Program-made: the position numbers and the translations under genes
Assembly (NCBI RefSeq): GCF_050268245.1
Contig: NZ_JBNNGK010000003.1
Span: forward strand, 248,001-312,000
Origin: JBNNGK01 sp050268245
Lineage (GTDB): Bacteria > Pseudomonadota > Gammaproteobacteria > Enterobacterales > Enterobacteriaceae
Length of the DNA: 64,000 bases
Direction: 5' to 3'
Shown here: positions 25,440-34,809 of the stretch, in pieces
Layout: every line of letters begins with the position of its first letter
Position numbering within the stretch: position 1 is the stretch's first letter
The notes under the pieces: model-generated
The model's input: the letters and a program-made list of their open reading frames with translations, nothing else
Database searches by the model: none
Told to the model about the DNA's origin: nothing

Positions 25440-26258
25440 ATGTCTTATGTTTGCCCCCTGTGCCATCAACCGCTTACTTTTGTTTATCCGCAATGGCGTT
25501 GTGAGAACAATCATCAGTTTGATTGTGCGAAAGAAGGGTATGTTAACCTGTTGCCCGTGCAGCATAAACGCTCCAAACAGCCAGGCGACAGCGTGGAGAT
25601 GATGCAGGCGCGGCGCGCATTCCTTGATGGCGGTTTCTATCAGCCTCTGCAGCAACGTGTCGCGCAATGGCTAAGTGGTGCACTGAGTGACGACGCGCAA
25701 TCGCTGTTAGATATTGGCTGTGGCGAAGGTTATTACACCTCAGCGGTAGCCGGGGTGCTTAACCAACAGCGAGCAATGACGGTTTATGGGTTAGACGTTG
25801 CGAAAGTTGCGGTTCGCTATGCGGCGAAACGCTATCCGGCGGTGTCGTTCTGTGTGGCATCAAGTCATCGCCTGCCGTTTGCTGATGGCGCGTTGGATGC
25901 GGTTCTACGCATTTATGCGCCCTGTAAGGCAGAGGAGTTAGCACGCGTCGTTAAGCCTGGCGGTGTGGTGATGACGGTATCACCGGGGCCACGGCATTTA
26001 TATCAGTTAAAAGAGCTGATATATCAACAGGCGCAGCAACATGCTGAGTTAGACGAGACGTTGCCGGGGTTTGAACTGGAAGGCAGTGAAAGCTTGGCAT
26101 ATCCGATGTCTCTGCCGGGTGAGCAAGCGGCTAATTTATTGCAAATGACGCCGTTTGCCTGGCGAGCAACACCTGAGGTTCAACAACGCTTACGCGCGCA
26201 AGAAAACGTTTTCTGTGAGGCGGACTTCGCGATTAGGGTGCATCGTCGTCAGGGCTAA
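25440..26258 (+). CDS. rlmA: 23S rRNA (guanine-745-N1)-methyltransferase
   Basis: SAM-dependent methyltransferase of 272 residues acting on G745 in helix 35 of 23S rRNA. An N-terminal zinc-binding segment carries four ligands (CPLCHQPL, then RCENNHQFDCAKEGYVNLL). SAM motif I is LLDIGCGEGYYTSA, with motif II LDVAKVAVRYAAKRYP. Length is close to E. coli RlmA (269). It is divergent from the PgeF-family gene. Confidence 0.93.
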   Translation: MSYVCPLCHQPLTFVYPQWRCENNHQFDCAKEGYVNLLPVQHKRSKQPGDSVEMMQARRAFLDGGFYQPLQQRVAQWLSGALSDDAQSLLDIGCGEGYYTSAVAGVLNQQRAMTVYGLDVAKVAVRYAAKRYPAVSFCVASSHRLPFADGALDAVLRIYAPCKAEELARVVKPGGVVMTVSPGPRHLYQLKELIYQQAQQHAELDETLPGFELEGSESLAYPMSLPGEQAANLLQMTPFAWRATPEVQQRLRAQENVFCEADFAIRVHRRQG

Positions 26259-26405
26259 CGGGTTGGCCGGTGAGCGACGTGGCGGTTATTGCTGTATTTT
26301 TGCGTTATCTGGTTAGGCACATCTCATTATGAGTGGGCGCAGCGTACGCTACGCCCTTGGTAAGTTTTGGCTAACGATGCGGGTGAATATTTGGCGGTCA
26401 GCGAG

Positions 26406-26975
26406 TTAAGCCAGATAACCCAAGTGTTCAAGCAAGATATTCACGCCAATGCCGATCAAGACGACGCCACCAATAATTTCTGCACGTTTACCCAATATCG
26501 GGCCGATAAAGCGGCCAATCATCATGCCCAGCGTGGCCATAATCATAGTGGCGCAGCCAATCGCCATCGCAGTATGCACAATGTTTACCTGCAAAAAGGC
26601 CAAGCCAACCCCGATGGCCATCGCGTCGAGGCTAGTCGCAATGGCGGTGGCAACCAGCACCCAGAAACCATGTCGTTTTACTTTGACGGTTTCTTCAGGC
26701 CGATTGCGTACGCCTTCGACGATCATTCGCATACCAAGAATAAACAGCAGGCCGAAAGCGACCCAGTGATCCCACTCCATAATGTGCTGGCTGGCATAGA
26801 ACCCTAATGCCCAACCAATGAGCGGCGTAATGGCTTCGATGACGCCAAAGATAATACCGGTGCGGAGTGCTTCACGAAAGCGCGGTTGATGCAGGCTAGC
26901 GCCTTTGCCGATTGACGCTGCGAATGCGTCCATAGACATGCCAAAAGCCAGAATAAGTGTTGCGGAAAGATTCAT
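26406..26975 (-). CDS. mntP: Manganese efflux pump MntP
   Basis: Inner-membrane Mn2+ exporter of 189 residues with six helices in two repeats. Each repeat carries a GMSMDAFAASIGKG / ATSLDAMAIGVGLA motif with membrane-embedded Asp. The ATG at 26975 (MNLSATLILAFG) matches the family; the extension to 27029 reads into the riboswitch. It is preceded by a conserved yybP-ykoY riboswitch. Confidence 0.95.
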   Translation of the reverse strand: MNLSATLILAFGMSMDAFAASIGKGASLHQPRFREALRTGIIFGVIEAITPLIGWALGFYASQHIMEWDHWVAFGLLFILGMRMIVEGVRNRPEETVKVKRHGFWVLVATAIATSLDAMAIGVGLAFLQVNIVHTAMAIGCATMIMATLGMMIGRFIGPILGKRAEIIGGVVLIGIGVNILLEHLGYLA

Positions 26976-26984
26976 GTGAAATAG

Positions 26985-27175
26985 TCTCGGCCGGGCGGCT
27001 CCATACACACGTAACCCACCCCCAACCAAACGACGGAGTTACGTGCCTATGGTCTCGCCAAACCTTTCAGGCTGCCCGCACCACGTTTCAGACTGCAAAA
27101 CGAGTATGTTGATACGGGCGTTTCTGGTCATGATTATCCAGAAACCGGCTACTCCCCAATGACGGGCGCAACCAT
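26985..27175 (-). promoter_or_regulatory. yybP-ykoY (Mn2+-sensing) riboswitch of mntP
   Basis: On the minus strand the leader contains the two signature segments: TTGGGGAGTAGCC (near 27148-27160) and GGCGAGACCAT (27049-27059). Stems lie between them. Downstream, CACGTAACTCC can pair with GGGTTACGTG (27010-27045) as an expression platform close to the mntP start. The motif senses Mn2+ and turns on Mn export. Confidence 0.85.
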
Positions 27176-27288
27176 ACCATAATATTTTTTACGGAGACAA
27201 CGTTTAATTTCACTTGTTGCAAAAATGAAAGTGATAATTATTTTCAATTACGGTATTGGACGGTGCATTAATTGAAATAGTGACAGTA

Positions 27289-27846
27289 TTATTGCGGGAA
27301 TAATAAACAAAAAAAGCACCTTTCACGCTTATTTATTAATCTAAATACGCGTTTTTTTAGCATTTTTGTTGAGGGGTTTGTTTTTATTTGTTGATTTTCA
27401 ATGAAAAAATTATAAATTCGTTCAAGATCGTCTAAATGAGTAACGTGAATTAATAAGCGTCGCTGTTCCAGAGTGATCGCTAAAACGCCGTCTTCCGATA
27501 AATTCATGGCAGTTATTCTTCGATATTCAATAAAGGTATTTGCATAGAAAAACCCTTGTGCTTTGAATAACAATTTAGGCCAGCGAATATAGGAAATATA
27601 AATTGCAACGAATGATAATGATAAGAGTAGCCATGTTGTTAACGGCTGGCCATGGTTGGTGATGTTGTGATACAGCAAAATTGCCAGCAACACCACGAAA
27701 ATCAGGCAATCGACGCGGTTGCTGCGTTTAAGTTTAATGCTCAGCAGGGTTTCACCTTTCATCCGCGCCATACCAAACTCATCATAAAACGCATAGGCCA
27801 GTAACAGCACGATGAAAACAACCAGTGCAATATCCGTCAGCGACAT
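27289..27846 (-). CDS. yobD: YobD family membrane protein (DUF986) with a C-terminal extension
   Basis: 185 residues; the first ~152 match YobD: three to four helices (ALVVFIVLLLAYAFYDEFGM, CLIFVVLLAILLYHNITNHG, then TWLLLSLSFVAIYISYIRW) and the AMNLSEDGVLAITLEQRRLL block. About 30 basic residues follow (SKMLKK-like, RLINKRERCFFCLL) that the E. coli protein lacks; this tail could come from loss of the original stop. Function unknown. Confidence 0.85.
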   Translation of the reverse strand: MSLTDIALVVFIVLLLAYAFYDEFGMARMKGETLLSIKLKRSNRVDCLIFVVLLAILLYHNITNHGQPLTTWLLLSLSFVAIYISYIRWPKLLFKAQGFFYANTFIEYRRITAMNLSEDGVLAITLEQRRLLIHVTHLDDLERIYNFFIENQQIKTNPSTKMLKKRVFRLINKRERCFFCLLFPQ

Positions 27847-27863
27847 CTGTTCAACCTCATAAT

Positions 27864-27889
27864 AAAAAAGCCGGGGGTTTCCCCCCGGC
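27864..27889 (-). terminator. Terminator of manXYZ
   Basis: On the minus strand a G/C-rich stem (GCCGGGGGG / CCCCCGGC) is followed by a run of Ts. It lies between manZ and yobD and separates the two units. Confidence 0.85.
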
Positions 27890-27901
27890 GGTCAGGCGAC
27901 G

Positions 27902-28747
27902 TTACAGACCCAGCAGGCCAATCCAGTAGCCGAAGATGCCGATCACAAAGAAACCCAAAATGATCCACAGTGCGTTGACTTTTCGACGCAGCAGCCACAT
28001 ACAACCGAAGGTCAGCAGCAGTGGGATCAGACCTGGCATTAACTGGTCAAGAATGGTTTGCACCGTGGTGATGGTGGTATGCCCGGTCTGATCGGTAATT
28101 TCAGACACGACGAGCGGGATATTGACGTGCGTCCATTTGTTAACCAGTGCCCCCATGACAAACAGGCCGAGAATAGACGCTCCTTCCGTCAGTTTTTGCA
28201 GGAAGCCGCCGCCCATATCATTAACAATATCAGCGCCTTTGCGATACCCGTAGGCAACGCCGTAATAACGCACTAACAAACGCACCACGTTAAACAAGAC
28301 GAAGAATAGAATCGGCCCCAACAGGCTGCCGGTCATGGCGATACCGGCGCCCAGAGCGGCAAAAACTGGCCGCATGGTGCCCCAGAAAATCGGATCGCCG
28401 ACGCCAGCCAATGGGCCCATTAAACCGACTTTGATACCGTTGATGGCCGCATCGTCGATAGGGGCGCCGTTCGCACGCTGTTCTTCCATCGCCAGCGTCA
28501 CACCAAGGATCGGTGCGGCGACGTAAGGATGAGTATTAAAGAATTCCAAATGACGTTTGATCGCCTGTTTACGTTCATCATTGTTCTCTGGATACAGCCG
28601 ACGGATAGCAGGCACCATGGAGAAGCAAAAACCGAGCGCTTGCATTCGTTCGAAGTTCCACGAACCCTGGAACAGGTTAGAGCGCATGAATACGCCGCGA
28701 ACATCGGCAGGCGTCAATTTCTTTTGAGTTGTAGTGGTATCAACCAT
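27902..28747 (-). CDS. manZ: PTS mannose-family EIID component
   Basis: Membrane component of the mannose/glucose/glucosamine phosphotransferase permease. The 281-residue protein starts MVDTTTTQKKLTPADVRGVF. The Man-type IID signature is seen in SNLFQGSWNFERMQALGFCF, then GLMGPLAGVGDPIFWGT, and the C-terminal helices end WIGLLGL. The start at 28747 fits the family; a codon triplet further upstream is possible. It is last in manXYZ. Confidence 0.95.
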   Translation of the reverse strand: MVDTTTTQKKLTPADVRGVFMRSNLFQGSWNFERMQALGFCFSMVPAIRRLYPENNDERKQAIKRHLEFFNTHPYVAAPILGVTLAMEEQRANGAPIDDAAINGIKVGLMGPLAGVGDPIFWGTMRPVFAALGAGIAMTGSLLGPILFFVLFNVVRLLVRYYGVAYGYRKGADIVNDMGGGFLQKLTEGASILGLFVMGALVNKWTHVNIPLVVSEITDQTGHTTITTVQTILDQLMPGLIPLLLTFGCMWLLRRKVNALWIILGFFVIGIFGYWIGLLGL

Positions 28748-28762
28748 TTCTCTCACCTATTC

Positions 28763-29563
28763 CTAGTCCAATTCGTTATCAAGATCGTTGGGTTTAGCGG
28801 CGCCACTCGGAACCACCTGCGGCTTGTTGTATTTCGGACTGAGTTGGATGTACAGCACGGCCATGACCACGCCGATCACCCCCAAAGCCACCAGGTTGAA
28901 ATTGGTGAATGCCGCGGTGACGAAACCGGCATAGAAGAAAGGCATCAAATAGCCGGCCCGCATCATGTTGATCACCATGGCGTAACCCACGACGACGATC
29001 ATGCCACCTGCGATGTTCAGACCGGTGGTCACCACTTCAGGAATCGAATTGAGCAGCGCATGAACGCCCGCGGTGCCCACCGAAACTGCCACGATAACGG
29101 CGGGAATCGCTATGCGCATGGCTTGCAGCAGTAAAGCGGAGATATGTATCCAGGTAATAGCACGCAGGCTACCCCGTTCTGCCGCACTGTCAGCGGCATG
29201 TTGGAAGGCGACGGTGAGCGTACGCACGATTATGGTCAACACTTGACCGGCGGCGGCCAGCGGGATAGCCAGTGCGATGCCGGCGCCGACGCTTTGCCCG
29301 CCAGCGATAACCAAAATGGTGGAGATGATTGATGCCAATGCGGCATCCGGTGCTACCGCAGCGCCGATATTCATCCAGCCGAGGGCAATCATTTCAAGCG
29401 TACCGCCGATAATGATACCGGTTTTCATATCACCGAGAATGAAGCCAATCAGCGTACAGGCGACCAGCGGGCGGTGGAACTGAAATTCATCCAGCACGGA
29501 ACCCATTCCGGCAATACATGCGACGATAAATATCAGCACAATCTGAAGAGTGGTGATCTCCAT
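28763..29563 (-). CDS. manY: PTS mannose-family EIIC component
   Basis: 266-residue channel-forming subunit with multiple helices (LQIVLIFIVACIAGMGSVLD; PLVACTLIGFILGDMKTGII; GGTLEMIALGWMNIGAAVAPD). It is typical of Man-family IIC and works with ManZ and the cytoplasmic ManX. In E. coli this complex is also the entry route for lambda DNA and several bacteriocins. Confidence 0.95.
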   Translation of the reverse strand: MEITTLQIVLIFIVACIAGMGSVLDEFQFHRPLVACTLIGFILGDMKTGIIIGGTLEMIALGWMNIGAAVAPDAALASIISTILVIAGGQSVGAGIALAIPLAAAGQVLTIIVRTLTVAFQHAADSAAERGSLRAITWIHISALLLQAMRIAIPAVIVAVSVGTAGVHALLNSIPEVVTTGLNIAGGMIVVVGYAMVINMMRAGYLMPFFYAGFVTAAFTNFNLVALGVIGVVMAVLYIQLSPKYNKPQVVPSGAAKPNDLDNELD

Positions 29564-29618
29564 TGTACTTCTCCTATAACTAAGCGCTCTGAGTAAGTGT
29601 AATGACTGGCGGTTGCCA

Positions 29619-30590
29619 TTAATTAAGTTTGTTTATCAGATCCATCATTTTTAAACGTGTGTCGGACGACACTTTACGAACTTCCAATTCAATACCGCGG
29701 TCGTTGAGTTTTTTAAACGCCTCGATATCTTGTGCGTCAACCGAAACGGCATTATTAACCTGGGTTTTACCTTGGCGGAATGCCATACCACCGATGTTGA
29801 CCGATTTGATATCCACGCCTGCTTCGACCAAGCGCCAAACATCGGTTGGATTAGTGAATAGCAGCATGACGCGGTCGTGAGCATATTTAGGGTTATTCCA
29901 CACGCGAATGGCTTTAGCGACATCAACCACATGGGCGCTGACACCCGGCGGGGCGACTTGGGTTAACAAGGTTTTACGTACATGGTCGGCCGCGACTTCG
30001 TCACTGATGACAATAATGCGACTCACGTTGGTTTCTTTGGTCCAGCGGGTCGCGACTTGGCCATGTATCAGGCGATCGTCAATCCGTGCCAGACCGATTT
30101 TCATGTGGTCATCGGGGCCTAATGGAGCCGGTGTTACCGCGGCTGCGGAAGGCGGGGAGGCCGGTTGTTCAGCAGGCTTTGCCCGTTGTTCTTCCGGTTT
30201 TTTTAGTGCTTTCACTCCCTCACGGCCGGTTTCTAAGGCCAGTGCGACCAGTTGATCAAAGCCTGGGTTGTCATCGCGGGCCATGAATGTCTCAACCAAC
30301 ATCGGAATGTTAACGCCGGTGATAACCTCATAGTTGGTTTTATCAACGGCAATGCGACTGGCCGCGTTGAATGGGCTGCCGCCCCATGTGTCAACCAGGA
30401 ATAAAACGCCCTCATTGGCATCTAATTCACTGAGTTTGCCGTTATACTTTTCAATTAGTGTTTCGGCGTTTTCACCGGGAACGAAATCGATAAAGGCGAC
30501 GTTGTCTTGTTCACCTAATAGCATTTCCGCTGTTTTCAGCAATTGTTCCGCTGCAGCCCCGTGAGTGCCGATGATAATAGCTATTGCCAC
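29619..30590 (-). CDS. manX: PTS mannose-specific EIIAB
   Basis: Cytoplasmic two-domain phosphotransferase of 323 residues. The IIA domain is residues 1-~130 (AIIIGTHGAAAEQLL with phospho-His10). An Ala/Pro-rich linker follows (residues ~136-158). The IIB domain begins near MKIGLARIDDRLIHGQV with the second phospho-His in IHGQ. It is the first gene of manXYZ; the start follows AGGAGG-like sequence. Confidence 0.95.
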   Translation of the reverse strand: MAIAIIIGTHGAAAEQLLKTAEMLLGEQDNVAFIDFVPGENAETLIEKYNGKLSELDANEGVLFLVDTWGGSPFNAASRIAVDKTNYEVITGVNIPMLVETFMARDDNPGFDQLVALALETGREGVKALKKPEEQRAKPAEQPASPPSAAAVTPAPLGPDDHMKIGLARIDDRLIHGQVATRWTKETNVSRIIVISDEVAADHVRKTLLTQVAPPGVSAHVVDVAKAIRVWNNPKYAHDRVMLLFTNPTDVWRLVEAGVDIKSVNIGGMAFRQGKTQVNNAVSVDAQDIEAFKKLNDRGIELEVRKVSSDTRLKMMDLINKLN

Positions 30591-30757
30591 TCGCTACCTC
30601 CTCATTAAACTTCAGGCACGGATTGTGTCGTCTTCGCTACCTTCCTGGCAGTCACTTGCGTTATTCAGATCCATTATGGTGGAAATTTAAAAACGCACAT
30701 TGGGTATTAGTCGCGCAGTATCAAAAACCTGAGCGCGGAAATTCATCTGTGCGTCAT

Positions 30758-30781
30758 TTATTTTAGTGATCGAAAAAATAA
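30758..30781. promoter_or_regulatory. Candidate Mlc/NagC operator upstream of manX
   Basis: TTATTTT and AAAATAA arms flank a 10-nt centre (30758-30781), the pattern bound by Mlc and NagC. Mlc represses manXYZ in E. coli. The box lies about 170 bp before manX. The 540-bp region 30591-31130 is shared with the divergent yoaE gene. Confidence 0.5.
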
Positions 30782-31130
30782 TTTATGTGACGACGCTCGG
30801 CTATTACGCGTTAAGATTCCTCTCGAGGTACCAACGCCAACAAAAAAGGTGCAGAACTTGTTTTAAAAGCGTGTTGACGGTAAAAAAAATCCTGATACAG
30901 TGAGTTTCTCTTTCATTACTCAGGAGTGAAGGGCATTAGCCCACCCTATGGACCGTCATCGAAGTTGCTGCTTTTCAAGGTTGTTCCCGCCCTCTGCCGG
31001 CGTTATATGTTGCTCACGACCACTCAGTTATTCCTCGCTAATTCAGTCCCAATTTAACTCATCTTCTGCGTCTGACGCGCCGCGCCTGCGTGCGATCTCG
31101 CAATCCTGTCTTTGTTTCGGAGTCTGATAA

Positions 31131-32678
31131 ATGGAATTCTTAATGGACCCCTCAATTTGGGCGGGGTTATTAACCTTAGTGGTATTGGAAATTGTACTGG
31201 GTATCGATAACCTGGTATTTATTGCCATTCTTGCGGACAAACTACCGCCAAAACAGCGGGATAAAGCGCGTATTCTTGGTTTGTCGTTGGCGCTGATCAT
31301 GCGGTTAGGCTTGCTATCAGTGATCTCGTGGATGGTGACGTTGACCACGCCGTTGTTTAGCGTCGGTGGATTCAGCTTCGCTGGCCGTGATTTGATCCTG
31401 CTGTTTGGTGGCGTGTTCTTACTCTTTAAAGCCACGACGGAGTTACATGAGCGTCTTGAAGGGCAACCGCATCAGGCCGGCGGCAACCGGGGGTACGCCA
31501 AGTTTTGGGCCGTGGTGGTGCAAATCGTCATTCTTGATGCCGTTTTCTCGCTTGATGCGGTGATTACTGCGGTGGGTATGGTGAACGATCTGCCGGTGAT
31601 GATGACAGCGGTAGTGATTGCGATGGTTGTTATGTTGATCGCCTCCAAACCGTTGACGAATTTCGTTAATGCACATCCGACTATCGTGGTGTTGTGTTTG
31701 AGTTTCCTGCTGATGATCGGTTTAAGTCTGATCGCGGAAGGATTTGGCCTGCACATACCGAAAGGTTATCTCTACGCGGCGATTGGTTTCTCGATACTGA
31801 TCGAACTGTTCAACCAGATTGCACGCCGTAACTTCATTAAACATCAGGCGCGCCGCCCAATGCGCGAGCGTACCGCTGAGGCGATTATGCGACTGATGGG
31901 GCAGCAGCGAGCCCAGCAGCAAATGGCCGAGGACTTGCCTCAACCAGTGGATGAAACCTTCGCTGAAGAAGAGCGATATATGATAAGCGGCGTGTTGACG
32001 TTGGCCTCGCGCTCGGTTCGTAGTGTGATGACCCCGCGAACCGAAATATCGTGGGTAGATTGCGACGACGCAGTAGAAGAGGTTCGCGCGCAGTTACTGG
32101 ATACGCCACACAGTCTGTTCCCGGTCTGTCGTGATGAATTGGACCACATTGTTGGGGTAGTACGAGCCAAAGAGTTGCTGGTGGCGCTGGAACAAGGGGA
32201 TGATATCGCCGAGTTTGCGGCTCGAACCCCGCCTATTGTGGTGCCGGACACTATGGATGTGATCAACCTGCTGCCGGTGCTTCGCCGTGCGAAAGGTCGC
32301 CTGGTGGTGGTTTCCAATGAGTTTGGTGTGGTGCAAGGTCTGGTGACACCGCTAGATGTACTGGAAGCGATTGCCGGTGAATTCCCTGATGAGGATGAAA
32401 CACCAGACATTGTGGTCGAAGGTGACAGTTGGCGAGTGCAGGGGGGAACCGATGTACACACCTTGGAGCAGGCACTCAACTGTGACAATTTGGTCAGCCC
32501 GACATCGGATTATGCCTCATTGGCCGGCTTGCTGTTGGCACACTATGGACAGATGCCGGTAGTGGGTGATGTGCTGGAACTCAATCAGTTACGATTTGAG
32601 ATCCTTGAAGCGTCTGATTACCGCATTGAAATGGTTCGTATCAGTAAAGTTGTTCCGCCTGTCGACGAGCACGCGTAA
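31131..32678 (+). CDS. yoaE: TerC-family membrane protein with CBS and CorC domains (YoaE)
   Basis: 515-residue inner-membrane protein. Residues ~1-240 are a TerC domain with about seven helices: LEIVLGIDNLVFIAILADKL and FSLDAVITAVGMV carry the family's membrane Asp residues. Residues ~290-420 hold a CBS pair (SVMTPRTEISWVD, then VVPDTMDVINLLPVLRRAKG and VVSNEFGVVQGLVTPLD). The C-terminal ~80 residues form a CorC/HlyC transporter-associated domain. TerC proteins are linked to metal (Mn) homeostasis; role here not proven. Divergent from manXYZ, as in E. coli. Confidence 0.93.
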   Translation: MEFLMDPSIWAGLLTLVVLEIVLGIDNLVFIAILADKLPPKQRDKARILGLSLALIMRLGLLSVISWMVTLTTPLFSVGGFSFAGRDLILLFGGVFLLFKATTELHERLEGQPHQAGGNRGYAKFWAVVVQIVILDAVFSLDAVITAVGMVNDLPVMMTAVVIAMVVMLIASKPLTNFVNAHPTIVVLCLSFLLMIGLSLIAEGFGLHIPKGYLYAAIGFSILIELFNQIARRNFIKHQARRPMRERTAEAIMRLMGQQRAQQQMAEDLPQPVDETFAEEERYMISGVLTLASRSVRSVMTPRTEISWVDCDDAVEEVRAQLLDTPHSLFPVCRDELDHIVGVVRAKELLVALEQGDDIAEFAARTPPIVVPDTMDVINLLPVLRRAKGRLVVVSNEFGVVQGLVTPLDVLEAIAGEFPDEDETPDIVVEGDSWRVQGGTDVHTLEQALNCDNLVSPTSDYASLAGLLLAHYGQMPVVGDVLELNQLRFEILEASDYRIEMVRISKVVPPVDEHA

Positions 32679-32694
32679 CTTGCTAAGCCGGGGG

Positions 32695-34311
32695 TCAGAC
32701 CTCCGGCTTATTCTTCGGCTGGTTTTGCCGTTCCTCAGGCCGATGCACCGCTCTTTGGCGCGCTTCATGTTGTTGTAGCCATCGCGGGAAAACCGTTATG
32801 GGCATCGGCTTGGCAAAATAATAGCCCTGCATAGCATTCACCTCGCGCGATCTCAGGTAAGCGGCCTGTTCAGCCGTTTCCACACCTTCTGCAATCAGCT
32901 TTAATTTTAATCGATGCGCCAAGGTGATGATGGTATCGGTGACGGTGGCATTAATCGCGTCAGTGCCTATGGCCGCGGTAAAACCGCGATCGATCTTCAA
33001 GACGTCAGGACTGAGGTTTTTCAGATAACTTAATGAACTGTGGCCGGTGCCAAAATCATCGATTGCCAGGATAATGCCGAGTGATTTTAACGCGTTGATT
33101 TGTTCGTGCTGGGTTTCAGATAGCGCAGAACGCTCCGTCAGTTCAAGCATTAATGAAGGCATTGGGTTTGCCGGCAACCAAATGTTGCGAATATCTTCCA
33201 TAATTCCCTGCGAATTAAAATGCTCGGCGGCGACGTTAATACTGATGTAAAACGACGGCCGAGGTGGAAATAATGGCAAGTGGTCTACCACGGTTTTCAT
33301 CAGATAACGCGTTAGCGCAATAATCAGACCGTGTTTTTCAGCCAACGGAATGAATACGTCCGGTGATATCCAACCCTGGCGTTTATTCTTCCAGCGCAGC
33401 AGCGTTTCTACACCAATGCAGCGCCCGGTTGTACCGTTGATAATCGGTTGGCAGTAGACGCGGAACTCGCGGCGGCTAATGGCGTGGCTGATGTGATAAG
33501 ACAGGCTCATTCGGTTGGCGGTAACCAAATAACTGACATAGGCAGTCAGCAAACTAATTAACAATGCCAATGGGAGATGGCTGGGTAGCTCAGCGAGCGC
33601 CAGTGAACGGGGTGTGGGGCCAAACAGCGAAATGGAAAAGGGATAAAACCGGGACGTAGCGGTATAACGCAGATCGTCTGTCAATAAGTCGGCACGCACA
33701 ATTTCACGTCCACCATAGGCTAAGCTGTTGCCTGCAACGTTTAACACCACGCTCTGCGCGAAAGGTGGTTGCGGCTCTAGCAAGAAATTAGCCAGCAACT
33801 CAATATTAAATACGTGAAGTATGCCCTTGATGCTAGTGCTGGATTGTGGTGTCCACATAATTAGGGTTGGCAACCCCTTCTCGACAACGACGGAGGGGCG
33901 CAGCGCCAGTTGCGCCCCTGCACGTTTATCCATGTGTGGGAAAAGGTTGGCGAATTGATAATGGCGCTGACCAAATAGGCTGGAACAATAGATATCACCC
34001 TCATCGACCAGTAACAACGATCGCAACGCCTGATTCTGCGCTGCCTGAAAACGCAGGGTTGAAGTCACTAGCTCACAGCGCTGACCAATGAGGGGCATGA
34101 TGCGTTTGGCTTGTAGGGCTGCGGGTTGTAGCAAACTATCCAGTTTATTGATGGTTCGAGAGACAAAAGCCTGCTGGGCCTGTTCAACGGCTTTAACTTG
34201 TTGATAATAGCGAATATAAAGTGACACCAACAGCACCACCACGCCAACTGAACCGGCCAAGAGCCAGCGGTAGTAGCGGTACTTTGCAACGGCAAGTTGG
34301 GTCAACAACAT
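32695..34311 (-). CDS. pdeD: CSS-motif/EAL cyclic-di-GMP phosphodiesterase PdeD (YoaD)
   Basis: 538-residue membrane enzyme that hydrolyses c-di-GMP. An N-terminal helix is followed by a periplasmic CSS-motif domain (Cys in QRCEL and YCSSLFG, residues ~78 and ~108) that can sense redox through DsbA/DsbB, a second helix (LPLALLISLLTAYVSYLV), then an EAL domain. The signature is GVETLLRW rather than EALLRW. Metal and catalytic residues are visible as INVAAEHF, ELTERSAL, AIDDFGTGHSS and LKIDRGF. It is convergent with yoaE, as in E. coli. Confidence 0.92.
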   Translation of the reverse strand: MLLTQLAVAKYRYYRWLLAGSVGVVVLLVSLYIRYYQQVKAVEQAQQAFVSRTINKLDSLLQPAALQAKRIMPLIGQRCELVTSTLRFQAAQNQALRSLLLVDEGDIYCSSLFGQRHYQFANLFPHMDKRAGAQLALRPSVVVEKGLPTLIMWTPQSSTSIKGILHVFNIELLANFLLEPQPPFAQSVVLNVAGNSLAYGGREIVRADLLTDDLRYTATSRFYPFSISLFGPTPRSLALAELPSHLPLALLISLLTAYVSYLVTANRMSLSYHISHAISRREFRVYCQPIINGTTGRCIGVETLLRWKNKRQGWISPDVFIPLAEKHGLIIALTRYLMKTVVDHLPLFPPRPSFYISINVAAEHFNSQGIMEDIRNIWLPANPMPSLMLELTERSALSETQHEQINALKSLGIILAIDDFGTGHSSLSYLKNLSPDVLKIDRGFTAAIGTDAINATVTDTIITLAHRLKLKLIAEGVETAEQAAYLRSREVNAMQGYYFAKPMPITVFPRWLQQHEARQRAVHRPEERQNQPKNKPEV

Positions 34312-34809
34312 CGGGTCAATCCTTGTTGGCTAGGCCAGCCTGACGCCAGCATCCGGCTATGCCCTAGAGCACATTCACGGCTAATTCTAGCCTGTCATCG
34401 TTAAGCCTTGATGGTAACGCAATAAATTATTTCAATTTCGATAAACAGAAGGGTAATTTATGGGTTAAATCGCGGATAGCCGGAGGGATTAAAGTGGTTT
34501 GTGTGCGGCATGGTGGGCTGGGCAGGCGTAAGCTTTTGATTTATCGGTCATCTGGCAACCTTGACTTAAAACTGTATCTAACGTGGTTCGGCGGCAACAG
34601 ATTGGGGAACGTTGAATGCGCGCGGAAGCCAAGTGGACTGGGCATGATTATCAGGGCCGCGCCATATGTACGGCCCCGATAATTGCCCGATGTAATGGTG
34701 AAAAACGCCTTTCGGATAATGCAGTTAGGTCAGGAAAATATTACACAACAACGGCCAATAGTGTGCAAAATTAACGGATACCGATGACGCTAACTGGCGT
34801 CATTATCGC
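34312..34809. other. Intergenic region between pdeD and sdaA with a long inverted repeat
   Basis: 498 bp. No supported gene. It contains an inverted repeat 34640-34688: GGGCA, ATTATC and GGGCCG on the left, CGGCCC, GATAAT and TGCCC on the right, around an ~11-nt loop. A 62-codon frame crossing it has no ribosome site. Confidence 0.5.

Noticed and set aside
30782..31130. A yybP-ykoY type riboswitch upstream of yoaE, as seen for other TerC genes
   Set aside because: The GGGGAGTAG and GGCNAGACC signatures are absent in this leader.
34494..34682. 62-codon frame between pdeD and sdaA
   Set aside because: Crosses the long inverted repeat and has no ribosome site or motif.
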